Origin: Streptomyces sp. TRM68367
Lineage (GTDB): Bacteria; Actinomycetota; Actinomycetes; Streptomycetales; Streptomycetaceae
Direction of reading: 5' to 3'
Length of the DNA stretch: 34,309 nucleotides
Assembly: GCF_014495685.1 (NCBI RefSeq)
Contig: NZ_JACTVI010000088.1
Location: forward strand, 1-34,309
Each line of letters begins with the position of its first letter. Position 1 is the first letter of the stretch. Shown in pieces: positions 7,698-14,971 of the stretch. The position numbers and the translations under genes were made by a program. Under the pieces are notes generated by a model. It did not search any database. It saw only the letters and a list, made by a program, of their open reading frames with translations, and had not been told where the DNA came from.

Positions 7698-8387
7698 ATG
7701 CTGTTTTCCGGCAAGGGCAAGCACCGCCGTCCGACCGTCCTTCAGCGTTCTGCTCGCGCTATCACCGTCGTCGGCGTCACCGGTGCCGCTGCCGTCGCCG
7801 CCCCGCTGATGGCCGCCGGCAGCGCCTCCGCCGCCACCGCCAGTGAGTGGGACACCGTCGCGCAGTGCGAGTCCGGCGGCAACTGGGCCATCAACACCGG
7901 CAACGGCTACTACGGCGGCCTGCAGTTCTCCGCCTCCACCTGGGCCGGCTACGGCGGCACCCAGTACGCCTCGACCGCCGACAAGGCCACCAAGGCGCAG
8001 CAGATCGAGATCGCCGAAAAGGTCCTCGCGGGCCAGGGCAAGGGTGCCTGGCCGGTGTGCGGCAAGGGCCTGTCGAGCGCCACGTACAACGGCGCCGGCT
8101 CCGGCTCCTCGGACAGCGCACGCGAGAGCGGGCAGGAGGTCTCCCGCTCCGCCGAGCGCCCGGCCCCGCAGAAGTCCCAGAAGAGCCAGAAGACCGTGAC
8201 CACCCCGACCGGCAAGAAGGTCAAGAAGGGTGACGGCGAGTACAAGGTCGTCAAGGGCGACACCCTCAGCTCGATCGCCACGGAGCACGACGTCAAGGGC
8301 GGCTGGGAGAAGCTGTTCCAGCTGAACAAGGACATCGTCCAGGACGCCGACCTCATCTACCCGGGTCAGCAGCTGCACCTGAAGTGA
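7698..8387 (+). CDS. Secreted resuscitation-promoting factor (Rpf) with LysM domain, riboswitch-controlled
   Basis: A second Rpf muralytic enzyme, 229 residues. The signal peptide ends at GSASA (residue 45). The Rpf domain (about 48-115) has the motif QCESGGNW with catalytic Glu58 and the paired cysteines 57 and about 119. A short Lys/Ser-rich linker leads to a LysM domain (YKVVKGDTLSSIATEHDV... LIYPGQQLHL) at the C-terminus. It differs from the upstream Rpf in its much shorter, basic linker and in being controlled by its own c-di-AMP riboswitch, so the two enzymes are probably expressed under different conditions. A strong terminator lies about 90 bases downstream. Confidence 0.95.
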   Translation: MLFSGKGKHRRPTVLQRSARAITVVGVTGAAAVAAPLMAAGSASAATASEWDTVAQCESGGNWAINTGNGYYGGLQFSASTWAGYGGTQYASTADKATKAQQIEIAEKVLAGQGKGAWPVCGKGLSSATYNGAGSGSSDSARESGQEVSRSAERPAPQKSQKSQKTVTTPTGKKVKKGDGEYKVVKGDTLSSIATEHDVKGGWEKLFQLNKDIVQDADLIYPGQQLHLK

Positions 8388-8477
8388 TCAGGGGCGGAGG
8401 TTGAACCAGGCGGCCCTCGCGTCCGTGTCCTTCACCGTAGAGGCCACGTGAGGGTCCGCCCCCGCCCCCCACGGGCT

Positions 8478-8524
8478 CCCCGCCCCGGTGCGTGTTCCCC
8501 CGTACGCACCGGGGCGGGGTTTTT
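8478..8524 (+). terminator. Rho-independent terminator after the second rpf
   Basis: A perfect 16-bp stem (8478-8493 with 8504-8519) around a 10-base loop is followed by five T. It separates rpf from the enolase gene. The 8388-8477 stretch before it also carries a weaker pairing (GGGGCGGA near 8392 with TCCGCCCC near 8454) and no gene. Confidence 0.92.
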
Positions 8525-8601
8525 CACGCCCTGCCGACCCCACGCTTTGTTCCGTTCAGAAACAATTTACTCTCGGTTCTGTCCAACGGGTGGGTGACCG
8601 G

Positions 8602-8630
8602 CTGGCTGATCGCCCGGAGCCGGTTAGGCT
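8602..8630 (+). promoter_or_regulatory. Candidate enolase promoter
   Basis: TAGGCT at 8625-8630 is a typical Streptomyces -10, with CTGGCT 17 bases upstream at 8602-8607 as a weak -35. An AT-rich dyad (TTGTT at 8547-8551, AACAA at 8561-8565) lies further up and could be an operator. Nothing else was seen in 8525-8710 apart from the AGAAGGAG ribosome site at 8697-8704. Confidence 0.4.
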
Positions 8631-8710
8631 CATCTCGCGAAGCCAGCCAGGCTCCGCACACCCCGGGCCACGCAGCCCGCGTACCCGCGTCACATCAGAA
8701 GGAGATGCTC

Positions 8711-9991
8711 GTGCCGTCCATCGACGTCGTCGTAGCCCGGGAAATCCTGGACTCCCGAGGCAACCCCACGGTCGAGGTCGAGGTCGGCCTCGACGACGGC
8801 AGCACGGGTCGTGCCGCCGTCCCGTCCGGCGCCTCCACGGGCGCCTTCGAGGCCATCGAGCTCCGCGACGGTGACTCCAACCGCTACATGGGCAAGGGCG
8901 TCGAGAAGGCCGTGCTCGCCGTCATCGAGCAGATCGGCCCTGAGCTCGTCGGCTACGACGCCACCGAGCAGCGCCTGATCGACCAGGCCATGTTCGATCT
9001 GGACGCCACCGACAACAAGGGTTCCCTCGGCGCCAACGCCATCCTCGGCGTCTCGCTCGCCGTCGCCCACGCCGCCTCCGAGGCCAGCGACCTGCCGCTC
9101 TTCCGCTACCTGGGCGGCCCGAACGCGCACCTGCTGCCGGTGCCGATGATGAACATCCTGAACGGCGGCTCGCACGCCGACTCCAACGTGGACATCCAGG
9201 AGTTCATGATCGCCCCGATCGGCGCGGAGTCCTTCTCCGAGGCCCTGCGCTGGGGCGCCGAGGTCTACCACACCCTGAAGAAGGTCCTGAAGAGCAAGGG
9301 CCTGGCCACCGGCCTCGGCGACGAGGGCGGCTTCGCCCCGAACCTCGGCTCCAACCGTGAGGCCCTCGACCTCATCCTTGAAGCCGTCAAGGAGGCCGGC
9401 TACACCCCCGGCGAGCAGATCGCCCTCGCGCTCGACGTCGCCGCGTCCGAGTTCTACAAGGACGGCGTCTACACCTTCGAGGGCAAGGAGCGCTCGGCGG
9501 CCGAGATGACCGAGTACTACGCGGAGCTCGTCGACGCGTACCCGCTCGTCTCCATCGAGGACCCGCTGTTCGAGGACGACTGGGAGGGCTGGAAGACCGT
9601 CACCGCCAAGCTCGGCGACAAGGTCCAGCTCGTTGGCGACGACCTGTTCGTCACCAACCCGGAGCGCCTGGCCCGCGGCATCGAGGAGAACTCCGCGAAC
9701 GCCCTGCTGGTCAAGGTCAACCAGATCGGCTCCCTGACCGAGACCCTGGACGCCGTCGAGCTGGCCCAGCGCAACGGCTTCAAGTGCATGATGTCCCACC
9801 GCTCCGGCGAGACCGAGGACGTCACCATCGCCGACCTGGCCGTCGCCACCAACTGCGGCCAGATCAAGACCGGCGCCCCGGCCCGCTCCGAGCGCGTCGC
9901 CAAGTACAACCAGCTGCTGCGCATCGAGGAGATCCTCGACGACGCGGCGGTGTATGCCGGGCGCAGCGCGTTCCCGCGCTTCAAGGGCTGA
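8711..9991 (+). CDS. eno: Enolase (phosphopyruvate hydratase)
   Basis: Enolase converts 2-phosphoglycerate to phosphoenolpyruvate in glycolysis. The 426-residue protein is full length and shows the family signatures: DSRGNPTVEVEV at the N-terminus, SGASTGAFEA loop, SHADSNVDIQEF, metal ligands in ALDVAAS, SIEDP and GDDLF, catalytic lysine in LLVKVNQIG, and the SHRSGETED signature. GTG 8711 was chosen over ATG 8705 because the Shine-Dalgarno AAGGAG lies seven bases before the GTG but only one before the ATG. Its codon use is strongly biased to C-ending codons, as for a highly expressed gene. Confidence 0.98.
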   Translation: MPSIDVVVAREILDSRGNPTVEVEVGLDDGSTGRAAVPSGASTGAFEAIELRDGDSNRYMGKGVEKAVLAVIEQIGPELVGYDATEQRLIDQAMFDLDATDNKGSLGANAILGVSLAVAHAASEASDLPLFRYLGGPNAHLLPVPMMNILNGGSHADSNVDIQEFMIAPIGAESFSEALRWGAEVYHTLKKVLKSKGLATGLGDEGGFAPNLGSNREALDLILEAVKEAGYTPGEQIALALDVAASEFYKDGVYTFEGKERSAAEMTEYYAELVDAYPLVSIEDPLFEDDWEGWKTVTAKLGDKVQLVGDDLFVTNPERLARGIEENSANALLVKVNQIGSLTETLDAVELAQRNGFKCMMSHRSGETEDVTIADLAVATNCGQIKTGAPARSERVAKYNQLLRIEEILDDAAVYAGRSAFPRFKG

Positions 9992-10016
9992 GCGCTCAGT
10001 TGTAGGAAGCGTCGTA

Positions 10017-10061
10017 CGTACGTCCCCGCACTCGGTCCCGTACCGTGTCCGGGGACGTACG
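10017..10061. terminator. Hairpin between eno and divIC
   Basis: CGTACGTCCCCG (10017-10028) pairs exactly with 10050-10061 around a 21-base loop. There is no U-run, so it may be an atypical terminator, an attenuator or an operator for divIC. Confidence 0.45.
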
Positions 10062-10085
10062 CACGTATGAACGGAGGCGGGAGCC

Positions 10086-10562
10086 ATGGCCGGGAAGGAC
10101 CGGGACCGTTTCTCCACCGCGACCAGGATCCGGCTGCTCGGTGAGCAGACGGCGGCGCGGGTCTACCGCTCCCAGACCCGGCGCCAGGCCCGCCGCTCCC
10201 GGCTGACCGGCCGGGCCGCGCTGCTCGCCATGGTGCTCTGCTCGCTGATCGTGGCGCTCGCCTACCCGATGCGGCAGTACGTCTCCCAGCGCGCCGAGAT
10301 CGACGACCTGGAGCAGCAGAAGCAGCAGGCCCGGGAGCAGGTCGAGCAGCTGCGCGATCTCAAGGCGCGGTGGCAGGACGACGCGTACGCCGAGCAGCAG
10401 ATCCGGCAGCGGCTGCACTATGTGCTGCCCGGCGAGACCGGCTACATCGTGATCGACCCGCACGCGGCACGGCAGTCGCACGCCGACCAGGGCGCGGCCG
10501 ACCGGCCCTGGTACGCGAACGTCTGGGACGGGGTCGACAAGGCCGACGCCGCCGATTCGTAG
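10086..10562 (+). CDS. divIC: Septum formation initiator, FtsB/DivIC family
   Basis: DivIC (FtsB) joins FtsL and FtsQ in the divisome; in Streptomyces it supports sporulation septation. The 158-residue protein has a basic cytoplasmic N-terminus (1-42), one membrane helix (about 43-60), an extracellular coiled coil (about 65-100, DDLEQQKQQAREQVEQLRDL) and the family motif YAEQQIRQRLHYVLPGETGY. A GGAGG and a GGGAG lie before the ATG. It is part of the conserved eno-divIC-DUF501-ppx run. Confidence 0.93.
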   Translation: MAGKDRDRFSTATRIRLLGEQTAARVYRSQTRRQARRSRLTGRAALLAMVLCSLIVALAYPMRQYVSQRAEIDDLEQQKQQAREQVEQLRDLKARWQDDAYAEQQIRQRLHYVLPGETGYIVIDPHAARQSHADQGAADRPWYANVWDGVDKADAADS

Positions 10563-10597
10563 ACCGCCGGGTCCGGTACGGCCGACGCCGCCGACCG

Positions 10598-10626
10598 GTG
10601 AACGTACAGCCCGGTGACCGTATAGA
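10598..10626 (+). promoter_or_regulatory. Candidate promoter before the DUF501 gene
   Basis: TATAGA at 10621-10626 is an unusually good -10 for this GC-rich sequence; GTGAAC at 10598-10603 is a weak -35 with 17-base spacing. The -10 is only nine bases from the ATG, so any leader would be extremely short. Confidence 0.3.
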
Positions 10627-10635
10627 AAGACAGGT

Positions 10636-11217
10636 ATGGAAACTCCCGCCCGTCGCCCGACCGCCACCCCTCAAGGACAGCGCTCCGCGCTGAGCCTGTT
10701 TGATCTGCCGCCCACCCCGCGCACCGAGCCCACCGACGCGGACGTCGAGGCCTTCAAGCTGCAGCTCGGACGACCGCCGCGCGGACTGCGGGCGATCGCG
10801 CACCGGTGCCCGTGCGGTCAGCCGGACGTCGTGGAGACGGCGCCGCGGCTGCCCGACGGTACGCCGTTCCCGACGCTGTACTACCTGACCTGTCCGCGGG
10901 CCGCCTCGGCGATCGGGACGCTGGAGGCGGACGGGGTGATGAAGGAGATGACGGAGCGGCTGGCGACGGATCCTGAGCTGGCCGCGGCGTATCGTGCGGC
11001 GCACGAGGACTACATCCGGCGGCGGGACGAGATCGAGGAGCTGACGGGCTTCCCGAGCGCCGGGGGCATGCCGGACCGGGTGAAGTGTCTCCATGTGCTG
11101 GTCGCTCACTCGCTGGCTGCCGGGCCGGGGGTGAACCCGTTGGGCGACGAGGCGATCGCGATGTTGCCGGAGTGGTGGCTGAGGGGGCCGTGTGTGGTGC
11201 CGGCCGGTGATCAGTGA
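10636..11217 (+). CDS. DUF501 family protein
   Basis: The 193-residue protein belongs to DUF501, an actinobacterial family of unknown function that is nearly always found between divIC and ppx. Recognisable features are LGRPPRGLRAIAHRCPCGQPDVVET at about 45-69 with a CxC pair, the FPTLYYLTCPRA motif, and HVLVAHSLAAGPGVNPLGDEA near the C-terminus. No membrane segment or signal peptide is seen. The cysteines and histidines could bind metal. The start has only a weak ribosome site (AGGT). Confidence 0.9.
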   Translation: METPARRPTATPQGQRSALSLFDLPPTPRTEPTDADVEAFKLQLGRPPRGLRAIAHRCPCGQPDVVETAPRLPDGTPFPTLYYLTCPRAASAIGTLEADGVMKEMTERLATDPELAAAYRAAHEDYIRRRDEIEELTGFPSAGGMPDRVKCLHVLVAHSLAAGPGVNPLGDEAIAMLPEWWLRGPCVVPAGDQ

Positions 11218-11286
11218 CCGTCGGTCTGCGTGCCGTACCAGGGGGCTCCGCCATCTGAACCCCCGGCCATTGGCCCCCCACCACCC

Positions 11287-11358
11287 GACTCGGTCGGCCG
11301 AGAGGTGATCGACTCGGTCGGCTGAGAAGTGGCCGACCTGGTCGCATGAAGGAAGGAC
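11287..11358 (+). repeat. Three tandem 24-base repeats before ppx
   Basis: Units at 11287-11310, 11311-11334 and 11335-11358 start GACTCGGTCGGCCGAG, GACTCGGTCGGCTGAG and GACCTGGTCGCATGAA. The first two are close copies and the third has diverged into the ribosome-binding site (GAAGGAAGGA) of ppx. The rest of 11218-11364 holds no gene. Confidence 0.75.
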
Positions 11359-11364
11359 CCACCT

Positions 11365-12324
11365 ATGACCCGCGTCGCCGCGATTGACTGCGGTACGAAC
11401 TCGATCCGGTTGCTCGTCGCCGACTGTGACCCGGCGAGCGGTGAACTCGTCGACCTCGACCGCCGTATGACCATCGTCCGGCTCGGGCAGGGCGTCGATC
11501 GGACCGGACGGCTCGCGCCCGAGGCGCTGGAGCGGACCTTTGCCGCCTGCCGGGAGTACGCGTCGGTCATCAAGGAGCACGGCGCCGAGCGGCTGCGTTT
11601 CGTCGCCACGTCCGCGTCGCGGGACGCCGAGAACCGGGACGAGTTCGTGCGCGGGGTGCTGGACATTCTCGGCGTCGAGCCCGAGGTGATCACCGGTGAC
11701 CAGGAGGCCGAGTTCTCCTTCACGGGGGCGACCAAGGAGCTGGCGGAGGCCGATCACCTGCCCAGTCCCTACCTCGTCGTGGACATCGGCGGCGGCTCGA
11801 CCGAGTTCGTCGTCGGCGAGGACCACGTGCGCGCGGCCCGCTCCGTCGACGTCGGCTGCGTGCGGATGACCGAGCGGCACCTCGTACGGGACGGTGCCGT
11901 GTCCGACCCGCCCACCGAGGAGCAGATCGCTGCGATGCGGGCCGACATCGAGGCCGCCCTCGGCCTGGCCGAGGAGACGGTGCCGTTGCGGGAGGCGCGC
12001 ACGCTGGTCGGCCTCGCCGGCTCGGTGACGACCCTGTCGGCGATCGCGCAGGATCTGCCCGAGTACGACTCCACGGCCATCCATCACTCCCGCGTCTCCC
12101 ACGACCGCGTCCGCGAGATCACCGACTGGCTGCTGCGCTCCACGCACGCCGAGCGGGCGGCGGTCCCATCCATGCACCCGGGGCGGGTGGACGTGATCGG
12201 AGCGGGTGCCCTCGTCCTGTTGTCGATCATGGAGCGGATCGGTGCCGAGGAGGTCGTCGTGAGCGAGCACGACATCCTCGATGGGATAGCGCACAGTTGC
12301 GCCTCAGATGATCAATGGCCGTGA
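11365..12324 (+). CDS. Ppx/GppA family exopolyphosphatase
   Basis: Family members hydrolyse polyphosphate or pppGpp through an actin-like ATPase fold. The 319-residue protein has phosphate-loop 1 AIDCGTNSIRLLV (6-18), the ATSASRDAENRDEF segment, and phosphate-loop 2 VVDIGGGSTEF (about 137-147). It matches the short, single-core actinobacterial form that lacks the C-terminal HD-like domain of E. coli Ppx. Tandem repeats form its leader and a double hairpin terminator follows at once. Confidence 0.92.
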   Translation: MTRVAAIDCGTNSIRLLVADCDPASGELVDLDRRMTIVRLGQGVDRTGRLAPEALERTFAACREYASVIKEHGAERLRFVATSASRDAENRDEFVRGVLDILGVEPEVITGDQEAEFSFTGATKELAEADHLPSPYLVVDIGGGSTEFVVGEDHVRAARSVDVGCVRMTERHLVRDGAVSDPPTEEQIAAMRADIEAALGLAEETVPLREARTLVGLAGSVTTLSAIAQDLPEYDSTAIHHSRVSHDRVREITDWLLRSTHAERAAVPSMHPGRVDVIGAGALVLLSIMERIGAEEVVVSEHDILDGIAHSCASDDQWP

Positions 12325-12340
12325 CCTGCGACAACGCACG

Positions 12341-12378
12341 AAAGGGGGCCCGCCCCAGGGAACTGAGGCGGGCCCTTT
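12341..12378 (+). terminator. Terminator after ppx
   Basis: AAAGGG-GGCCCGCC (12341-12354) pairs with GGCGGGCCCTTT (12367-12378), a stem of about 12 bp with a 12-base loop. It has A and T runs at its ends. Confidence 0.88.
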
Positions 12379-12385
12379 CGCGAGA

Positions 12386-12425
12386 GAACGGCCCCGGTAC
12401 CTCACGGTAGGTACCGGGGCCGTTC
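12386..12425. terminator. Second hairpin after ppx
   Basis: GAACGGCCCCGGTACC (12386-12401) and its exact reverse complement (12410-12425) form a 16-bp stem with an 8-base loop. It stands just behind the first terminator and, having no T run, may be a back-up stop or act on transcripts from the other strand. Confidence 0.7.
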
Positions 12426-12542
12426 CGTTCGGCCCACCGCGCCACTCGGGGGAGCGTGTCCGCGGCGGGCCCCGAACTCGATACGCGGGCGCTCGGGCTT
12501 GATGCGCTGCCCGAACTGCACGGCGTCGAGCTGCAACATGAC

Positions 12543-12871
12543 GTGCAGCATGTGCCAGCGCCTGAGATTCAGCTCGGCCGCGCGGTCGATGTATCCGACC
12601 TTCACCAGTGGCGCAGCGAGTCGGGGTTCGTCGTGGCGAACAGTCGCGCGCCCGGTACGGACAGTCGGGCGAGTAGCTGCGTCCAAAAACCCTCGGGCAA
12701 GAGGGTTGCCTCGTCGACGTACGGGCCGAACGGGGACGCGTCTTGCAGGGGCTCGAACACGTTCCGCTCGATCGTCTGCAACGACCTGCCACAGACGATG
12801 ATCAGACCGGACAGGCCGGCCGTGGCGACCGCGATAACGAACTCCAGTAGCGAGGCGATCGTCTTTCCGCA
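12543..12871 (-). pseudogene. Remnant of phage terminase large subunit
   Basis: Read on the minus strand from 12871, the segment gives CGKTIASLLEFVIAVATAG, GRSLQTIERNVFEPLQD, then directly YVDEATLLPEGFWTQLLARL, SVPGARLFATTNPDS and, after a one-base frameshift near 12604, VGYIDRAAELNLRRWHMLH. These are the ATPase-domain blocks of PBSX-type phage terminases, the motor that packages DNA. The Walker A serine-glycine is corrupted (SPCGKT), a block of perhaps 40 codons between FEPLQD and YVDEATLL is missing, and both ends are lost. It is a dead fragment. The surrounding 12426-12542 and 12872-12993 show no other gene I can support. Confidence 0.8.
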
Positions 12872-12993
12872 CGGCGACCTCGCCGGCGCGGTCGTCGGCA
12901 TCGCGTGGTCGGTGGCAGAAGAGCTCGGCGGCTGACGTACGAGCGCCTTCGGGGGTCCTCGCGGGCCCCTCGAAGACAGCTCGCCGGAAAAGT

Positions 12994-13011
12994 TCGTGAA
13001 GTTCTTCACAA
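12994..13011. promoter_or_regulatory. Rex-like redox operator upstream of ndh
   Basis: TCGTGAA-GTTC-TTCACAA matches the Rex operator consensus TTGTGAA-N4-TTCACAA at 13 of its 14 fixed positions. Rex is the NADH/NAD+-sensing repressor of respiratory genes in Streptomyces, and ndh is an expected target. The site is about 310 bases before the ndh start. The 13012-13319 interval holds no other gene; GATACT at 13307-13312, seven bases before the ATG, resembles a leaderless -10. Confidence 0.6.
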
Positions 13012-13319
13012 GGAATTGGGCCCTGTCGAGCGCGAGATGCGGGTCTGTTGACCCATCCGGGGCCTCACCTGGGGTTTGAACGTGTTCAGAGGGCGTTTCC
13101 CGCGGGGCCCTGTGAAGGTGCTCCGCAGGGTTCATCTCGACCTGTGGGCGACCCGGAGTGGCAGCTCACGCGGCATTGACAACGGCCCGCCCCGCACACG
13201 GGTTCCCGGTTCCCGCCATGGCTTCCGTCACGTGAGCGCGGCAGTGTAACACAAGGGCCGACCGAGCTTGTGAAGGGGCGCACGAGCCACCCCCCTGAGG
13301 CGGGTGGATACTCGATGCC

Positions 13320-14732
13320 ATGAGCACCACGGAGCGTCCCAGGATCCTCGTAGTAGGCGGTGGGTACGTAGGCCTGTACGCAGCTCGGCGCATCCTCAAG
13401 AAGATGCGTTACGGAGAGGCGACCGTCACGGTCGTCGACCCCCGGTCGTACATGACCTACCAGCCCTTCCTTCCCGAAGCCGCCGCCGGCAGCATCTCCC
13501 CGCGCCACGTCGTCGTCCCGCTGCGACGCGTGCTGCCCAAGGCGGAGGTCCTCACCGGCCGGGTCACCACTATCGACCAGGACCGCAACGTCGCGACGAT
13601 CGCGCCGCTGGTCGGCGAGGCGTACGAGCTGCCCTTCGACTACCTGGTCATCGCGATGGGCGCGGTCTCCCGCACCTTCCCGATCCCCGGCCTCGCCGAG
13701 CAGGGCATCGGCATGAAGGGCATCGAGGAGGCCATCGGCCTGCGCAACCACGTTCTCGAGCAGCTCGACAAGGCCGACTCCACGACCGACGAGGACATCC
13801 GCCGCAAGGCGCTCACCTTCGTCTTCGTGGGCGGCGGGTTCGCCGGTGCGGAGACCATCGGCGAGGTCGAGGACCTGGCCCGGGACGCGGCGAATTACTA
13901 CAGCAACGTGTCCCGTGACGACATGCGCTTCATCCTGGTCGACGCCGCCGACAAGATCCTGCCCGAGGTCGGCCCGAAGCTCGGCAAGTACGGCAAGCAG
14001 CACCTCGAAGGCCGCGGCGTCGAGGTCTACCTGTCCACGTCCATGGAGTCGTGCGTCGACGGCCACGTGGTGCTGAAGAACGGCCTCGAGGTCGACTCCA
14101 ACACGATCGTGTGGACGGCCGGCGTCAAGCCCAACCCGGTCCTGTCCCGCTTCGGTCTGCCCCTCGGCCCGCGCGGTCACGTCGACTGCGAGCCGACGCT
14201 CCAGGTCAAGGGCACCGACTACATCTGGGCCGCGGGCGACAACGCCCAGGTCCCGGACCTCGTGGGCCGCAAGGCGGGCAACGAGAACGCCTGGTGCCCG
14301 CCGAACGCGCAGCACGCGCTGCGGCAGGCCAGGGTGCTCGGCGACAACGTGATCTCCGGTATGCGGGGCTTCCCGCAGAAGGACTACAGCCACGCCAACA
14401 AGGGCGCGGTGGCGGGCCTGGGCCTGCACAAGGGCGTCGCCATGATCGTCATGGGCAAGATGAAGATCAAGCTCAAGGGCCGCCTCGCCTGGTACATGCA
14501 CCGTGGCTACCACGGTCTGGCGATGCCGACCTGGAACCGCAAGATCCGAGTCTTCGCCGACTGGACGCTCGCGATGTTCCTCAAGCGCGAGGTGGTCTCC
14601 CTCGGGGCGATCGAGTCGCCGCGCGAGGAGTTCTACGAGGCCGCCAGGCCGGCGCCGGTCGCCGCCGCGCCGAAGGAGAAGACCGAGGAGAAGGCCGAGG
14701 AGAAGGCCGAGGAGAAGGCCAAGGCCTCCTGA
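13320..14732 (+). CDS. ndh: Type II NADH dehydrogenase (NDH-2)
   Basis: NDH-2 oxidises NADH and reduces menaquinone at the membrane surface without pumping protons. The 470-residue flavoprotein has an FAD-binding fold at the N-terminus (ILVVGGGYVGLYAARR, 9-24), an NAD-binding fold (FVFVGGGFAGAE, about 168-179) and the second FAD motif YIWAAGDNAQVPD near 300. A C-terminal amphipathic membrane region lies at about 385-440. The last 25 residues are a lysine/glutamate repeat (EEKAEEKAEEK), a charged tail not needed for the fold. A Rex-like operator upstream suggests induction when NADH is high. Confidence 0.94.
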   Translation: MSTTERPRILVVGGGYVGLYAARRILKKMRYGEATVTVVDPRSYMTYQPFLPEAAAGSISPRHVVVPLRRVLPKAEVLTGRVTTIDQDRNVATIAPLVGEAYELPFDYLVIAMGAVSRTFPIPGLAEQGIGMKGIEEAIGLRNHVLEQLDKADSTTDEDIRRKALTFVFVGGGFAGAETIGEVEDLARDAANYYSNVSRDDMRFILVDAADKILPEVGPKLGKYGKQHLEGRGVEVYLSTSMESCVDGHVVLKNGLEVDSNTIVWTAGVKPNPVLSRFGLPLGPRGHVDCEPTLQVKGTDYIWAAGDNAQVPDLVGRKAGNENAWCPPNAQHALRQARVLGDNVISGMRGFPQKDYSHANKGAVAGLGLHKGVAMIVMGKMKIKLKGRLAWYMHRGYHGLAMPTWNRKIRVFADWTLAMFLKREVVSLGAIESPREEFYEAARPAPVAAAPKEKTEEKAEEKAEEKAKAS

Positions 14733-14757
14733 CCGACGGTCACTCACCGCCCTGTCC

Positions 14758-14797
14758 GAAGGGGCCGCCCGCCATCCGTGGTGCGGGCGGCTCCTTC
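14758..14797 (+). terminator. Terminator after ndh
   Basis: GAAGGGGCCGCCCGC (14758-14772) pairs with GCGGGCGGCTCCTTC (14783-14797) with a single internal mismatch; the loop is 10 bases. It closes the ndh transcript. Confidence 0.85.
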
Positions 14798-14971
14798 GGC
14801 GTTTCCGGCCGCCTGGTGGAGCGTGGCGGCCGTTGCTCCGACCGAGTAGGTCCGGCGCCTTGACAGACGGTTTGCCGAGACATGACGCGCGTGAGGGACT
14901 GCGCTGACGCCCCGCAGGTGTTTACGTGGGTACTGGACATTCCGGGATCACCTGTCACGGAGGTGTGCACC

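Noticed and set aside
12304..12542. Continuation of the terminase remnant beyond HMLH on the minus strand
   Set aside because: The further translation (QLDAVQFGQRIKPERPR...) does not match terminase order and runs into the ppx terminators.
13040..13080. Possible tRNA fragment or attachment site near GGGTTTGAAC upstream of ndh
   Set aside because: No acceptor or anticodon arm can be formed around it.
14928..14933. GGGTAC upstream of the cyclopropane synthase gene as a SigB-type -10
   Set aside because: No matching -35 at 14-16 bases spacing was found, so stress-sigma control is not supported.
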